Shown in pieces: positions 1 through 8,199 of a DNA stretch of 64,000 nucleotides. The translations under genes and the position numbers were made by a program. Numbering within the stretch: the first letter of the stretch is position 1; every line of letters starts with the position of its first letter. The notes under the pieces are model-generated. The model worked only from the letters and a program-made list of their open reading frames with translations. It searched no databases and had not been told where the DNA came from. Source of the stretch: Spirochaetales bacterium Spiro_05 (GTDB lineage: Bacteria; Spirochaetota; Spirochaetia; Sphaerochaetales; Sphaerochaetaceae). The stretch covers positions 62,001 through 126,000 of the forward strand of contig LVBG01000018.1 in assembly GCA_001603115.1 (NCBI GenBank), given 5' to 3'.

Positions 1-56
1 GCGATGGGAATGAGGGGAGTGAGGAAAAATCCAAGATGGAAAGTAGTATGCTTCAT
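1..56 (-). CDS. Unidentified gene, 5' end only
   Basis: The first 18 codons of a minus-strand gene run off the left edge of the window. Translation begins MKHTTFHLGFFLTPLIPI. The start is supported by a strong Shine-Dalgarno (AGGAGG) 5 bases upstream of the ATG at 56-54. The N-terminus is hydrophobic, like a signal peptide or first membrane segment, so it does not look like the LysR-type regulator often divergent from LysE exporters. Nothing more can be said about function. Confidence 0.5.
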   Translation of the reverse strand, partial: MKHTTFHLGFFLTPLIPI

Positions 57-69
57 CGGGACCTCCTGT

Positions 70-104
70 ACTAGGATGAACTCCTAGTGTTAACCTAGGG
101 TAAC
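70..104. promoter_or_regulatory. Two adjacent inverted repeats between divergent genes
   Basis: A perfect 7-base inverted repeat with a 5-base spacer (ACTAGGA / TCCTAGT, 70-88) is followed at once by a 16-base near-palindrome (GTTAACCTAGGGTAAC, 89-104, 14 of 16 positions symmetric). They lie between the minus-strand gene starting at 56 and the LysE-type gene. Position and symmetry suggest operators for a dimeric regulator. The regulator is unknown. Confidence 0.4.
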
Positions 105-113
105 ATTCCAGCT

Positions 114-145
114 CTTCTTCGGTCAAGGTGTGCACCTCCAAGAAG
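114..145 (+). promoter_or_regulatory. Leader hairpin upstream of the LysE-type exporter
   Basis: CTTCTT (114-119) pairs with AAGAAG (140-145), and inside it AGGT (126-129) pairs with ACCT (134-137) around a 4-base loop. The hairpin lies about 60 bases before the preferred start codon of the exporter. It could be a transcript leader structure. I do not recognise a known riboswitch class. Confidence 0.3.
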
Positions 146-205
146 ATGCAAGGAATAGTTGCAGATAAGCGTGCTGGATGCTTTGCCTCTTTGCAGGTTT
201 TGACT

Positions 206-862
206 ATGCTGTGTGCCATGGAAGTACCCTATCTTACCGGCATGGCAACCGGAGCCAGCCTGATCATTGCTATCGGAGCACAGAATGCCTTTGTCCTTAC
301 CCAAGGAATTCGCAAACAACACCGATTTATGGTAGCCCTCATCTGCTCGCTTTGCGATGCCTTGCTCATCACAGCAGGGGTTGCCGGCATGGGGGCGCTC
401 ATCGAGCAGTCTCCTCTGCTTATGAGCATTGCCTCTGTAGCAGGGGCCCTCTTTCTGTTTGTATATGGGCTGAAGAGCCTTCTCTCTGCGTTTCAGGCAA
501 AAACAGGGATGGAGGAATCCGGCGAACATCTGATCAGCCGAAAACAGGTTATCTTCACCACCTTGGCGATAACCTTGCTAAATCCTCATGTCTATCTTGA
601 TACCGTGGTACTGTTGGGCAGCATCAGTGCAACCTATGCAGGTCCAGGGAGGTATCTGTTCGGTGGGGGAGCGGTTACCATGTCTTTTCTCTGGTTTTTC
701 ATCCTAGCCTACGGATCAGGCTTTTTGGCTCCTCTCTTCAGAAAGGCCATTACCTGGCGTATTCTCGATACTTCAATCTTTTTGGTCATGTGGAGCATTG
801 CCTACAAGCTCTTGGTGTTCTCGGGGATTGCAGACTCCATCCGCATGTTGTATTTCCCGTAA
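206..862 (+). CDS. LysE/ArgO-type amino-acid exporter
   Basis: Predicted inner-membrane exporter of basic amino acids, 218 aa, the usual LysE-family length. The family signature near the N-terminus is clear (SLIIAIGAQNAFVLTQG), and about six hydrophobic segments follow, with the conserved NPH motif (LLNPHVYLDT) mid-protein. The ATG at 206 is chosen because GCAGG lies 8 bases upstream and it places the signature at the usual distance from the N-terminus. In-frame alternatives are GTG at 128 and ATG at 218. The upstream region has inverted repeats and a leader hairpin. Exact substrate (Lys, Arg or another amino acid) cannot be read from the sequence. Confidence 0.85.
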   Translation: MLCAMEVPYLTGMATGASLIIAIGAQNAFVLTQGIRKQHRFMVALICSLCDALLITAGVAGMGALIEQSPLLMSIASVAGALFLFVYGLKSLLSAFQAKTGMEESGEHLISRKQVIFTTLAITLLNPHVYLDTVVLLGSISATYAGPGRYLFGGGAVTMSFLWFFILAYGSGFLAPLFRKAITWRILDTSIFLVMWSIAYKLLVFSGIADSIRMLYFP

Positions 863-916
863 TCTATCTGCTTTCCTCTTTGTTGATACCTCTTAGTACG
901 TTGGGCTCGGTAGCTG

Positions 917-2005
917 CTAAAAAGTTTTCTCTACCTGCAGAATCTCGTCTATGGAGGACGTTTTGCTGGTTTCCTCAAAAGGTATTCCCCCACTGGCCAC
1001 GATAACTTTGATTTCAGGTTGTAGCATAACCCGTTTGGGAAAACCTTCCCAATTCCCACCGAGACGTTGGAGCAAGAGAGTAGCGACTTCTTCTCCAATT
1101 TGTTCAAATTGTTGCGAAACAGCATAATGGCAGAATTTGAGCAATGGCGCATAGCTAAGATAGTCAAAGCTGGCAAAAACCAGCTTGCTAAGCTCATTTG
1201 CATCCAAATTCTCGATTGCATGGATGGTGGCTCCCAAGTGCATGGAATCATTTGCAATGAAGAATGCGTGAGGATGGTCGGGGAGGGAGAGAGCCTGTTG
1301 AAGGAGTCCCCGCCCGTTGGCTTGTGTCATGGCTCCACGGTGCAGAACAAACTGCTCTTCAATGCGAAGACCATAGAGTGACATCGCTTCCAAATAACCG
1401 TTCAAGCGTTCACCAGCAGTATGAATGCTTGGATCCCCTCCGATGAAACCGATTCGATGAAACCCCTCGTTTTTCAGAGCTTGTATCATCTTGTGTACAC
1501 CAAAACGGTTGTCGGTCTCCACAGAGTCTACGCGGAGATTCTTTATGCGGCGGTCGACAAGAATGAGGGGAATATTTGCCAAGGCTTTGGACAGGAAATG
1601 ATCACCTTCGGCACCGGAAGGCATAACTACCATTCCGTCTACGTTGCGCTCAATAAGGATCTGTAATTTGCGTTTTTCCTCTTCCACCGAATCGTAGGAG
1701 GAGGTGATTATCATCGAATAGCCTTTGGGGGCCAAGCAACGTTCCAGCGCTTCAATGACTTCCATAAAAAAGATATTGGAAAGTTCTGGTGCAATAATAC
1801 CAATGGTACGAGTCTGACGGAATTTGAGAGAACGTGCCACCTCATTGCGGTTGTACCCGAGTTTCTCAACTGCTTCCAATACTGCTTTCTTGGTATTTGC
1901 TTTCACACCATCTCTTGCATTCAGGGCACGAGACACCGTTGCAATTGACACCCCTGCCAATCGTGCAACGTCCCTGATGGTTGCCGATACGTTCTCATCC
2001 ATCAT
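917..2005 (-). CDS. LacI-family transcriptional regulator
   Basis: A 362-aa repressor with an N-terminal LacI helix-turn-helix (ATIRDVARLAGVSIATVSRA) and a periplasmic-binding-protein-like ligand domain. It is the last gene after the sugar ABC transporter on the same strand, about 57 bases behind the binding-protein gene, so it is probably the local regulator. A LacI-type palindrome (5999-6012) stands in front of the operon. GGAGA (2015-2011) serves tandem ATGs at 2005 and 2002; I take the first. A strong hairpin lies between it and the binding-protein gene and may tune its expression. Confidence 0.9.
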   Translation of the reverse strand: MMDENVSATIRDVARLAGVSIATVSRALNARDGVKANTKKAVLEAVEKLGYNRNEVARSLKFRQTRTIGIIAPELSNIFFMEVIEALERCLAPKGYSMIITSSYDSVEEEKRKLQILIERNVDGMVVMPSGAEGDHFLSKALANIPLILVDRRIKNLRVDSVETDNRFGVHKMIQALKNEGFHRIGFIGGDPSIHTAGERLNGYLEAMSLYGLRIEEQFVLHRGAMTQANGRGLLQQALSLPDHPHAFFIANDSMHLGATIHAIENLDANELSKLVFASFDYLSYAPLLKFCHYAVSQQFEQIGEEVATLLLQRLGGNWEGFPKRVMLQPEIKVIVASGGIPFEETSKTSSIDEILQVEKTF

Positions 2006-2023
2006 GGAAATCTCCATACAAGT

Positions 2024-2045
2024 TGGGGGTCTTTTCAGACCCCCA
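2024..2045 (-). promoter_or_regulatory. Intercistronic hairpin before the LacI-family gene
   Basis: A perfect 9-base inverted repeat (TGGGGGTCT / AGACCCCCA) with a 4-base loop fills the gap between the binding-protein gene and the regulator. No T-run follows on the minus strand (ACTTGT), so it is a poor intrinsic terminator. It fits an mRNA-stabilising or partial read-through element that lets the transporter be made in excess over its regulator (inference). Confidence 0.55.
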
Positions 2046-2062
2046 TTTGAGAGTAAGATACA

Positions 2063-3154
2063 TCAATCGTAGATCAAGCCCTTGATGTCGGCGTCATCCA
2101 TGTTCTGATAATTATAGAACTTGGCTCCAGTATCAACATCACTGACCGGTTCACCCTTGTAGGCCTTATAGGACAACTCGACAGCCTTGTACCCAATCTG
2201 GTACGGATCCTGGGTGATGGAACCAAGGAAGTACTGATTGCGAACAGCGTTCTTCTGTGCAGCACCGGCATCGTAGCCGATAACCACCATGTTCTTGAAT
2301 GCCGCATTGGTCTTAAGCGTAGCGCCGTCGTTGGTGGCGGCCAGGAGGCCCTTGACGGTTGCTTCGTTCGAACAGAAGATGCCAAGAATGTTGTCACTTG
2401 TTACCTTATTCAACACTGCCTGTGCGGCATTGGTGGCATCGGTCATGGCAGCAGAAGCGGGGACAATCATCTCGATGATGACTTTCCTTCCGGTTCTGGG
2501 GCTGTCGGCGGCAATGTACGCGGTGTTTCCGATTACGGAGATATCACTCTTGGAAAGAGCGGTTTTCTCGTCAATCAGTTTGACCATGGTGTCCCTAAAG
2601 CCTTTACCACGGCTGAGCAGGGATTCACCGGAAGCATCCTGGTTCATGACAACAATCTTGACAGGTCTGGCAATGGTTGCAGCTTCAATTTTGCCCTTAA
2701 TCACTTCAAACATCTTTTCAGCGGCCATACCTGCTGCTGCATAGTTGTTTGTGGAAGCATTTGCCCAGATGGATCCAGCTGGTGCCTCGGGTACGCCCGA
2801 GTCAAAACCGATTACCGGAATCTTCTGATTCATGGCTTGCTGCAGCTGATCAAGCACACTGCTGGTGTTCAGAGCAGCCAATGCAATTGCCACAGGTTTC
2901 TTTGCCATAGCATTGTTGAGCATCTCTACCTGGATCTGCACATCGCTTTCAGAAGGAGGTCCTTCGAAGGTGATGTCAACTCCATATGCTGCAGCAGCTG
3001 CATTGGCTCCGAGCTTTACCTGTTGCCAAAAGTCATGTTGCTCTCCTTTGGAGACTACGGCGATGTACGGCTTGGTTTCTTGCATTGCTTGCGCAAAGAC
3101 AGATACCGAAGCAAGTACAACCAGAGCGAGTAAAACGACTAAGGTCTTCTTCAT
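2063..3154 (-). CDS. Sugar ABC transporter, periplasmic substrate-binding protein
   Basis: A 363-aa ribose/xylose-type binding protein (Peripla_BP_4 class). A classic signal peptide (MKKTLVVLLALVVLASVSVF, then AQA) lacks a lipobox Cys, so the protein is probably soluble in the periplasm. Type I motifs are visible, such as PVIGFDSGVPEAP and VVIGYDAGAAQKNAVR. The ATG at 3154 follows AGGAGG, and a longer reading frame upstream is not needed. It is third in an operon with an RbsA-like ATPase and RbsC-like permease. The sugar cannot be assigned from the sequence alone. Confidence 0.9.
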   Translation of the reverse strand: MKKTLVVLLALVVLASVSVFAQAMQETKPYIAVVSKGEQHDFWQQVKLGANAAAAAYGVDITFEGPPSESDVQIQVEMLNNAMAKKPVAIALAALNTSSVLDQLQQAMNQKIPVIGFDSGVPEAPAGSIWANASTNNYAAAGMAAEKMFEVIKGKIEAATIARPVKIVVMNQDASGESLLSRGKGFRDTMVKLIDEKTALSKSDISVIGNTAYIAADSPRTGRKVIIEMIVPASAAMTDATNAAQAVLNKVTSDNILGIFCSNEATVKGLLAATNDGATLKTNAAFKNMVVIGYDAGAAQKNAVRNQYFLGSITQDPYQIGYKAVELSYKAYKGEPVSDVDTGAKFYNYQNMDDADIKGLIYD

Positions 3155-3206
3155 GTTATTCCTCCTGTTTTTTCCCGGAATCATACAATCCCGGATAATG
3201 CTAAGA

Positions 3207-4427
3207 TTAAGTCTGTTCAAACCTCTTCTTCTGGGTTCGAAGTGAGGTTTTTTGTTGCTTCTCCTCTCGTTTGAGACGACGATATTCCTTGGCCATCTCC
3301 TGTTTCAGAGAATCTTCTTGAGCTTTCAGCGCAAGTTTCCCTTTGTCATCAGCTTTTGCTTCCTCTGCTTTCAATTGGTTCAGTTTCAGTAGTGTTTCTT
3401 GACGGTAGCGTTCAGGAGCGGAGAGGATGTGGACTTCTGTGGATTTTTTGGTTCGATAGATATCAAGCAACACTGCGCTTAAGACAACGACACCGGTGAA
3501 AAATGTTTGGTACTGGGCTTGCAGGTTCATCGAGGGAAGTCCTGCACGTAGTACACTCATGATGTAGACACCAATCATGGTTCCCAGTACAGATCCAGCA
3601 CCTCCACTGAGACTGGTTCCCCCAATGACGGCTCCTGCGATTGCATACAATTCAAAACCCTGTCCTTGTGCCGGCATGACGGTGGTGTACACTGCAGCAA
3701 AGGCAATGCCTCCAATACCTGCAAGAAAACCACTGATCACATATGCCATCATCTCCCACTTGGCTACATCTACACCACTAAGACGGGCAGCTTCCTTGTT
3801 TGAGCCAACAGCAAAAATATACCGACCCATTTTTGTACGCGTCAGGATGATATAGGCGATGAATGCAGTACCGAAAAGCACCAATGCACCGGTTGGGTAG
3901 CTGGCATTGTTTGGAGCGATGAACTTGAAGATACCCTTGAACCAGCTGTCAGCGGCACCTCGGGCTGGGAACGTTGCACTCCGAACGTTTGATACGATTG
4001 ATCCTGTTCCCAAGCTGATCATCATGGTTCCCAGGGTTGCGATAAAGGGAGGAAGTTTGAGTCGGCTTACCAAAATGCCGTTGAAGAGGCCGAATCCCGT
4101 CGATACCACCAAGATGAGCAGTAAAGACAGCCACATCGGCCAGCCCCATGTCTTGTAGGCGGTTCCTCCGATGATGGTGGCTGCCATCATGACTGTTCCG
4201 CAGGAGAGATCTATGCCTCCTGTGATGATGACAAAGGTTACCCCAATCGCAATGAAACCGATATAATAGGATGAGTCAAGGATGTTGACCAACGTCGTGT
4301 ATGAGAAGAAGTTTCTGCCGAAGAGGGCAAAGAATGCATAAACGATGACTAGAGCCAGTGGTGCTAGCAATTTTTGCCAATTCATTCCCTTTTTCTCACG
4401 TACTTTACTGATTTTTGTCGATTTCAT
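3207..4427 (-). CDS. Sugar ABC transporter permease, RbsC-like, with charged C-terminal tail
   Basis: A 406-aa membrane permease of the BPD_transp_2 (RbsC/XylH) family with about eight to ten hydrophobic segments and the typical ITGGIDLS and GAVIGGTSLSGGAGSV loops. The membrane domain ends near residue 330. A highly charged Lys/Glu/Gln-rich tail of roughly 70 residues follows, predicted helical or coiled-coil, which standard RbsC proteins (about 320 aa) lack. AGGAG precedes the ATG. The gene lies 12 bases after the ATPase gene and 52 before the binding protein. Confidence 0.9.
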   Translation of the reverse strand: MKSTKISKVREKKGMNWQKLLAPLALVIVYAFFALFGRNFFSYTTLVNILDSSYYIGFIAIGVTFVIITGGIDLSCGTVMMAATIIGGTAYKTWGWPMWLSLLLILVVSTGFGLFNGILVSRLKLPPFIATLGTMMISLGTGSIVSNVRSATFPARGAADSWFKGIFKFIAPNNASYPTGALVLFGTAFIAYIILTRTKMGRYIFAVGSNKEAARLSGVDVAKWEMMAYVISGFLAGIGGIAFAAVYTTVMPAQGQGFELYAIAGAVIGGTSLSGGAGSVLGTMIGVYIMSVLRAGLPSMNLQAQYQTFFTGVVVLSAVLLDIYRTKKSTEVHILSAPERYRQETLLKLNQLKAEEAKADDKGKLALKAQEDSLKQEMAKEYRRLKREEKQQKTSLRTQKKRFEQT

Positions 4428-4439
4428 AGATTGACACTC

Positions 4440-5936
4440 CTATCCGCGTTGGGTAGCCAAAGCCATAATTTGCTCTTGTGTTGCCTCTTCGATGTTAAGA
4501 ACTCCCGTGAGTTTTCCTTCACACATTACCGCGATACGATCGCTCATTCTGAGGATCTCATTCAGTTCACTGCTGATCATGATGATTGACTTTCCATCCT
4601 GGATAAGTTCGTTCATCAGATGGTAAATCTCACTCTTGGCACCGACATCGATGCCTCGTGTCGGCTCATCAAATATGAGCACTGAGCAATTCTTGATCAG
4701 CCACTTTGCGATTACCACTTTCTGTTGATTCCCTCCGGAGAGGTTTCTGACTATCTGGTCGAGCGAGGGTGTCTTTACATTCAGCTTATCAATATACTCC
4801 GCCGCGATCTCGACCAGTTTGGTACGGGGTAGGAAGAGGTTTGGGCAGAGGTCTTCATACGATGCCATGACGGCATTCTCCTGGACTGAGAGCTTGACGG
4901 CCAACCCAAAGCGTTTGCGATCCTCCGAAAGATAGCCAATACCGTTTCGCACCGCATCCTGAGGGTTTTCGATGATTGTTGGTACTCCGTTGACACTGAT
5001 AGTTCCTGTCGCCTTGTCTGCCCCGAAAAGGGCACGCATAGTTTCTGTGCGCCCGGCCCCCATCAAGCCGGCAAACCCAAGGATCTCTCCTTTTCTTAAT
5101 TCGAAGGAGATATTTTTGACAAGCTTTCCTGCATTGAGGTTCTCAACCTTCAACACTATGGGGGCATCAGGGGGAACAGTGCTCTTTGTCTTTGGTTTTT
5201 CGTAGATTACCCGCCCGACCATCATGTTGATCATCTCATCCTTACTGAGATCATTGGTAGCTTTTGTCCCGACATACTCACCATCACGGAGAACGGTAAC
5301 CCGATCGGTAATGATGCCGATCTCGTCAAGGCGATGACTGATGTAAATCATACCCACACCCTTCTTGGCGAGATCTCTCATGATGATGAACAAGTCATTG
5401 ATTTCCCTATCGGTCAACGCTGCCGTCGGTTCATCAAGAATGAGAATTTTCAAGTTGTGGGAAACAGCTTTGGCAATTTCAACCATTTGTTGTTTGCCCA
5501 CAGTCAGGTTGCTGACTTTTTCCTGTGGATCAATATGCATGTTCAACCGCTCAAAGAGTTCGGCTGCACGCTTGTTCTGTTCTTTTTCATCCAGCAACCA
5601 ACCGTTTCGTTTGGTCGCTTCCCGACCAATGAACAGATTCTGGGCAACGGTCAGATGCTCCATCATGTTCAGTTCCTGATGCACGATTGAGATTCCGGCA
5701 TCAAGCGCGTCTCTAGGTCCTTGAGGATTGAATGGTTGTCCAAGGTAGAGGATTTCTCCTGAGTCTTTTGGGAAAATGCCGGTCAAGGCTTTCATAAGAG
5801 TCGATTTGCCGGCCCCGTTTTCACCAACCAATGCATGAATTTCGCCTTCGCACAACTCGAAGTCAACACCCTTGAGAGCATGGACGCCGGCGAATCGTTT
5901 GTCGATTGATTTCATCGACAAGATTACGTTTTTCAT
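4440..5936 (-). CDS. Sugar ABC transporter ATP-binding protein, RbsA/MglA-like
   Basis: A 498-aa duplicated ABC ATPase. The first domain has an intact Walker A (GENGAGKST) and Walker B (LILDEPTAAL). The second has the degenerate Walker A (GLMGAGRTE) typical of RbsA proteins, plus the LSGGNQQK signature. It energises sugar uptake with the adjacent permease and binding protein. The ATG at 5936 follows AAGGAGA; a longer open frame extends to 6065 but contains the operator, so it is not the start. It is first in the operon, 63 bases behind the LacI-type operator. Confidence 0.92.
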   Translation of the reverse strand: MKNVILSMKSIDKRFAGVHALKGVDFELCEGEIHALVGENGAGKSTLMKALTGIFPKDSGEILYLGQPFNPQGPRDALDAGISIVHQELNMMEHLTVAQNLFIGREATKRNGWLLDEKEQNKRAAELFERLNMHIDPQEKVSNLTVGKQQMVEIAKAVSHNLKILILDEPTAALTDREINDLFIIMRDLAKKGVGMIYISHRLDEIGIITDRVTVLRDGEYVGTKATNDLSKDEMINMMVGRVIYEKPKTKSTVPPDAPIVLKVENLNAGKLVKNISFELRKGEILGFAGLMGAGRTETMRALFGADKATGTISVNGVPTIIENPQDAVRNGIGYLSEDRKRFGLAVKLSVQENAVMASYEDLCPNLFLPRTKLVEIAAEYIDKLNVKTPSLDQIVRNLSGGNQQKVVIAKWLIKNCSVLIFDEPTRGIDVGAKSEIYHLMNELIQDGKSIIMISSELNEILRMSDRIAVMCEGKLTGVLNIEEATQEQIMALATQRG

Positions 5937-5998
5937 GACCGTTTCTCCTTGCCAATTACCATGCTCACACGGGTTGTGGCATCTGTCAAGGCTTGGGG

Positions 5999-6012
5999 TG
6001 TAATCGTTTACA
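5999..6012. promoter_or_regulatory. LacI-family operator of the sugar ABC operon
   Basis: TGTAATCGTTTACA is a 14-base palindrome with 12 symmetric positions and the central CG typical of LacI-family operators. It lies 63 bases upstream of the ATPase start. A possible minus-strand promoter (TTGTAA, 17 bases, AATAAA) lies just upstream of it, so binding would block transcription. The LacI-family protein encoded at 917-2005 is the obvious candidate ligand (inference). Confidence 0.6.
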
Positions 6013-6200
6013 ATTCTGTTTGATTTATTCCAAGTACCAATATTGCTTACAATAAGAACGTGCATGAGGCATACGGTGGTGACAGGCGATTGGGGAGGAG
6101 AGATGTGTTGTAGGATACGGTATATATCTTGAGCTAAAAGCTAGGATATAGGTACACTTACCTAGGTACCCAACGAATTGTGGGTTCCGGGAGGTGATGC

Positions 6201-6767
6201 ATGAACCATAATGATAGGGCATTGACACCAGAGAAAACTGCAGCGCTTCTGGCAATCCTCAAAGATCGGTTTCAGATGAACATGTCCCGTCATAAGGGAA
6301 TAGCATGGGAAACCATAAAGCAGAGGTTGGAGACACAGCCCAAGAAGCTCTACTCGCTTGCTGAAATGGAGCGCACAGGAGGAGAACCGGATGTAATTGG
6401 GTACGATGCCACATCCGATTCCTATCTCTATGTCGATTGCAGTGCCGAGAGTCCTCTTGGGCGCAGAAGTCTCTGTTATGATGAGGATGCTCTGGCAAAG
6501 AGAAAAAAGAACCCTCCCTCAGGCAGTGCAGAAGGCCTTGCTGCTCAAATGGGTATTGAGCTGTTGGATGAGAAACAGTATGCACAACTGCAGGAATTTG
6601 GGGTGTTCGATACGAAATCCTCAAGCTGGATCCGTACCCCGCAATCCATGCGAAGGCTTGGCGGTGCCCTCTTCGGCGACAGCCGCTATGACAGGGTATT
6701 CTTCTACCATAACGGGGCAGACTCCTACTATGCATCCCGAGGATTCAGAGGACGGTTGTTGCTGTAG
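6201..6767 (+). CDS. DUF4256 domain-containing protein
   Basis: A 188-aa soluble protein recognised as the DUF4256 family from its whole-length pattern: an N-terminal helical part (LAILKDRFQMNMSRHKGIAW), a central VIGYDATSDSYLYVDCSAESP segment, and a C-terminal end naming Arg-rich and DRVFFYHNGADSYYASRGF parts. Function of the family is unknown to me. The ATG is preceded by GGGAGGTGATGC, an excellent ribosome-binding site. It is a single-gene unit with a CTAGG-containing upstream region. The convergent histidine-kinase gene ends 109 bases downstream. Confidence 0.75.
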   Translation: MNHNDRALTPEKTAALLAILKDRFQMNMSRHKGIAWETIKQRLETQPKKLYSLAEMERTGGEPDVIGYDATSDSYLYVDCSAESPLGRRSLCYDEDALAKRKKNPPSGSAEGLAAQMGIELLDEKQYAQLQEFGVFDTKSSSWIRTPQSMRRLGGALFGDSRYDRVFFYHNGADSYYASRGFRGRLLL

Positions 6768-6835
6768 TACAGAGAGTGAATCTCCTGTGCTGTTTGGGAA
6801 TACCCAGGGTCTCTCCGGGAAATGCATTGGATCAG

Positions 6836-6868
6836 GTCCTTCTGCAGGTGCATTGCAGGCAGTAGGAC
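6836..6868. terminator. Weak hairpin between convergent genes
   Basis: GTCCT-t-CTGC pairs with GCAG-t-AGGAC around a 13-base loop in the gap between the DUF4256 gene and the histidine kinase. There is no real T-run on either strand, so termination here is only a possibility. Confidence 0.3.
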
Positions 6869-6876
6869 TCTTGTTC

Positions 6877-8199
6877 CTACCCTTTGAGAGAAGGAGTGAA
6901 AGGGCCCACTGGGGAATCGATGAGCAGGCGTACGGTAAACAGATTCTGTTTGATGCTGTACAGCAGCTCTGCATGGTATTTGTTTGCAAAGGCCACCACG
7001 CTTTTTGTGCCAAGCCCATGATCATTTTGTGAACTGAAGGGGAGTCCTTTATGGTCAAGGGTGGTGTGCTCAGGACAAGGGTTGCTCATCTCCAGCAAAA
7101 GTCTGCCTTTATGACGACAGGTGAAATGGATGGTTCTTGCTTGGTCTTGCGGGAGAAGTTGGACGGCTTGTATGGCATTCTCCAAAAGGTTTGACACTAC
7201 CAAGGCTAGTTCGACTGAATCAAACGGGAGCTGAATAGGGATGTCCAGGGTAGTTTCAACAGACACACCACTTGCCTCTGCTTTTGCGATGTAGTAGCAG
7301 ATTGCTGCGTTCACCGCTTTGTTTTGGCAGTATACTCGTGTTTGTGGATTCGCTTGTGCAAGTTGCTGTTTTAGATAGGTTCGTGCTTCTTCCAGTTCCC
7401 CCTGATCCAAAAGATTGAGGAGCATGCTGTTGAAATGCCGTCGATCATGGGTGGCTAGGCTGTTTTGCTGAGCCACCTTGTCCATGAATTCAAGTCTATC
7501 AGCCATAATGGTGGCGGCTTGGGAGAGAAGGCCCCGTTCGTGTTGCATGTTCAAATTCTCCGTTTCCAAAGCATGCATGGCACTGAATCGCTTCAATGAA
7601 TAGAAGACCGTACCATAGGCTGCCGTGATAAGGAGCACGAGAAGCAACAGCGGAGTTTTTGCCGAAACCAATGTGTGCTGGATGTCCGTAGGTACATAAA
7701 AATAGTATGACAGGATCAGGAAGATACAGAAAACCAGAACAGAGAAGATGGGCCAGTTGAGGGATGCAGATTGGTAGAGAGGAAGCAAACGATGGTGAAA
7801 CAGCAAGATGACCAGAAGATAGAGCACCAACCGAATAGCTGTATTGGCGTAGTGCGGATGAGGAAATAGCCGGCCAAGATGGAAACTGAGGATGACGATG
7901 CCCATCATGATATTCAGCGTGGTCAGGTAATTGAAAGCCCATTGCATGCCATTGTCTTTCGATAAAGGTTTCAGGCAGATGCCCAAGACTATGAACATGA
8001 TGAGGTTTGCACGCGAGACGGTGGTAAGATTACTGTGCAGATACAGATAGAATGTGATTGTGAAGTCAGTGAGGAAGACGATTACGGCCGCAAGGGCAGT
8101 GCTTCCACGTCCCTTTGATTTGGTCAGGGTGAACAGAAGCAGAACGTTCATCAATGAGGTGACACTCCCTCTAAACACGTTGGAGATCAATTCCTGCAT
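6877..8199 (-). CDS. Sensor histidine kinase, GHKL family (AgrC/LytS-like)
   Basis: A 440-aa membrane sensor. About six hydrophobic segments fill residues 1-200, then a short coiled linker. The phosphoacceptor region THDRRHFNSML (His251) is the GHKL-type H-box, with an N-box near residue 345 (VVSNLLENAIQA) and a G-box (HGLGTKSVVAFA) near the C-terminus. It overlaps the LytTR response-regulator gene by 13 bases and is surely its partner. The ligand is unknown. Family members often sense peptides or cell-wall state, but nothing here identifies the signal. Confidence 0.9.
   Translation of the reverse strand: MQELISNVFRGSVTSLMNVLLLFTLTKSKGRGSTALAAVIVFLTDFTITFYLYLHSNLTTVSRANLIMFIVLGICLKPLSKDNGMQWAFNYLTTLNIMMGIVILSFHLGRLFPHPHYANTAIRLVLYLLVILLFHHRLLPLYQSASLNWPIFSVLVFCIFLILSYYFYVPTDIQHTLVSAKTPLLLLVLLITAAYGTVFYSLKRFSAMHALETENLNMQHERGLLSQAATIMADRLEFMDKVAQQNSLATHDRRHFNSMLLNLLDQGELEEARTYLKQQLAQANPQTRVYCQNKAVNAAICYYIAKAEASGVSVETTLDIPIQLPFDSVELALVVSNLLENAIQAVQLLPQDQARTIHFTCRHKGRLLLEMSNPCPEHTTLDHKGLPFSSQNDHGLGTKSVVAFANKYHAELLYSIKQNLFTVRLLIDSPVGPFTPSLKG

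Noticed and set aside
128-205. GTG start at 128 for the LysE-type gene
   Set aside because: It would add 26 residues unlike any LysE N-terminus and would start inside the leader hairpin. ATG 206 with GCAGG at 8 bases fits better.
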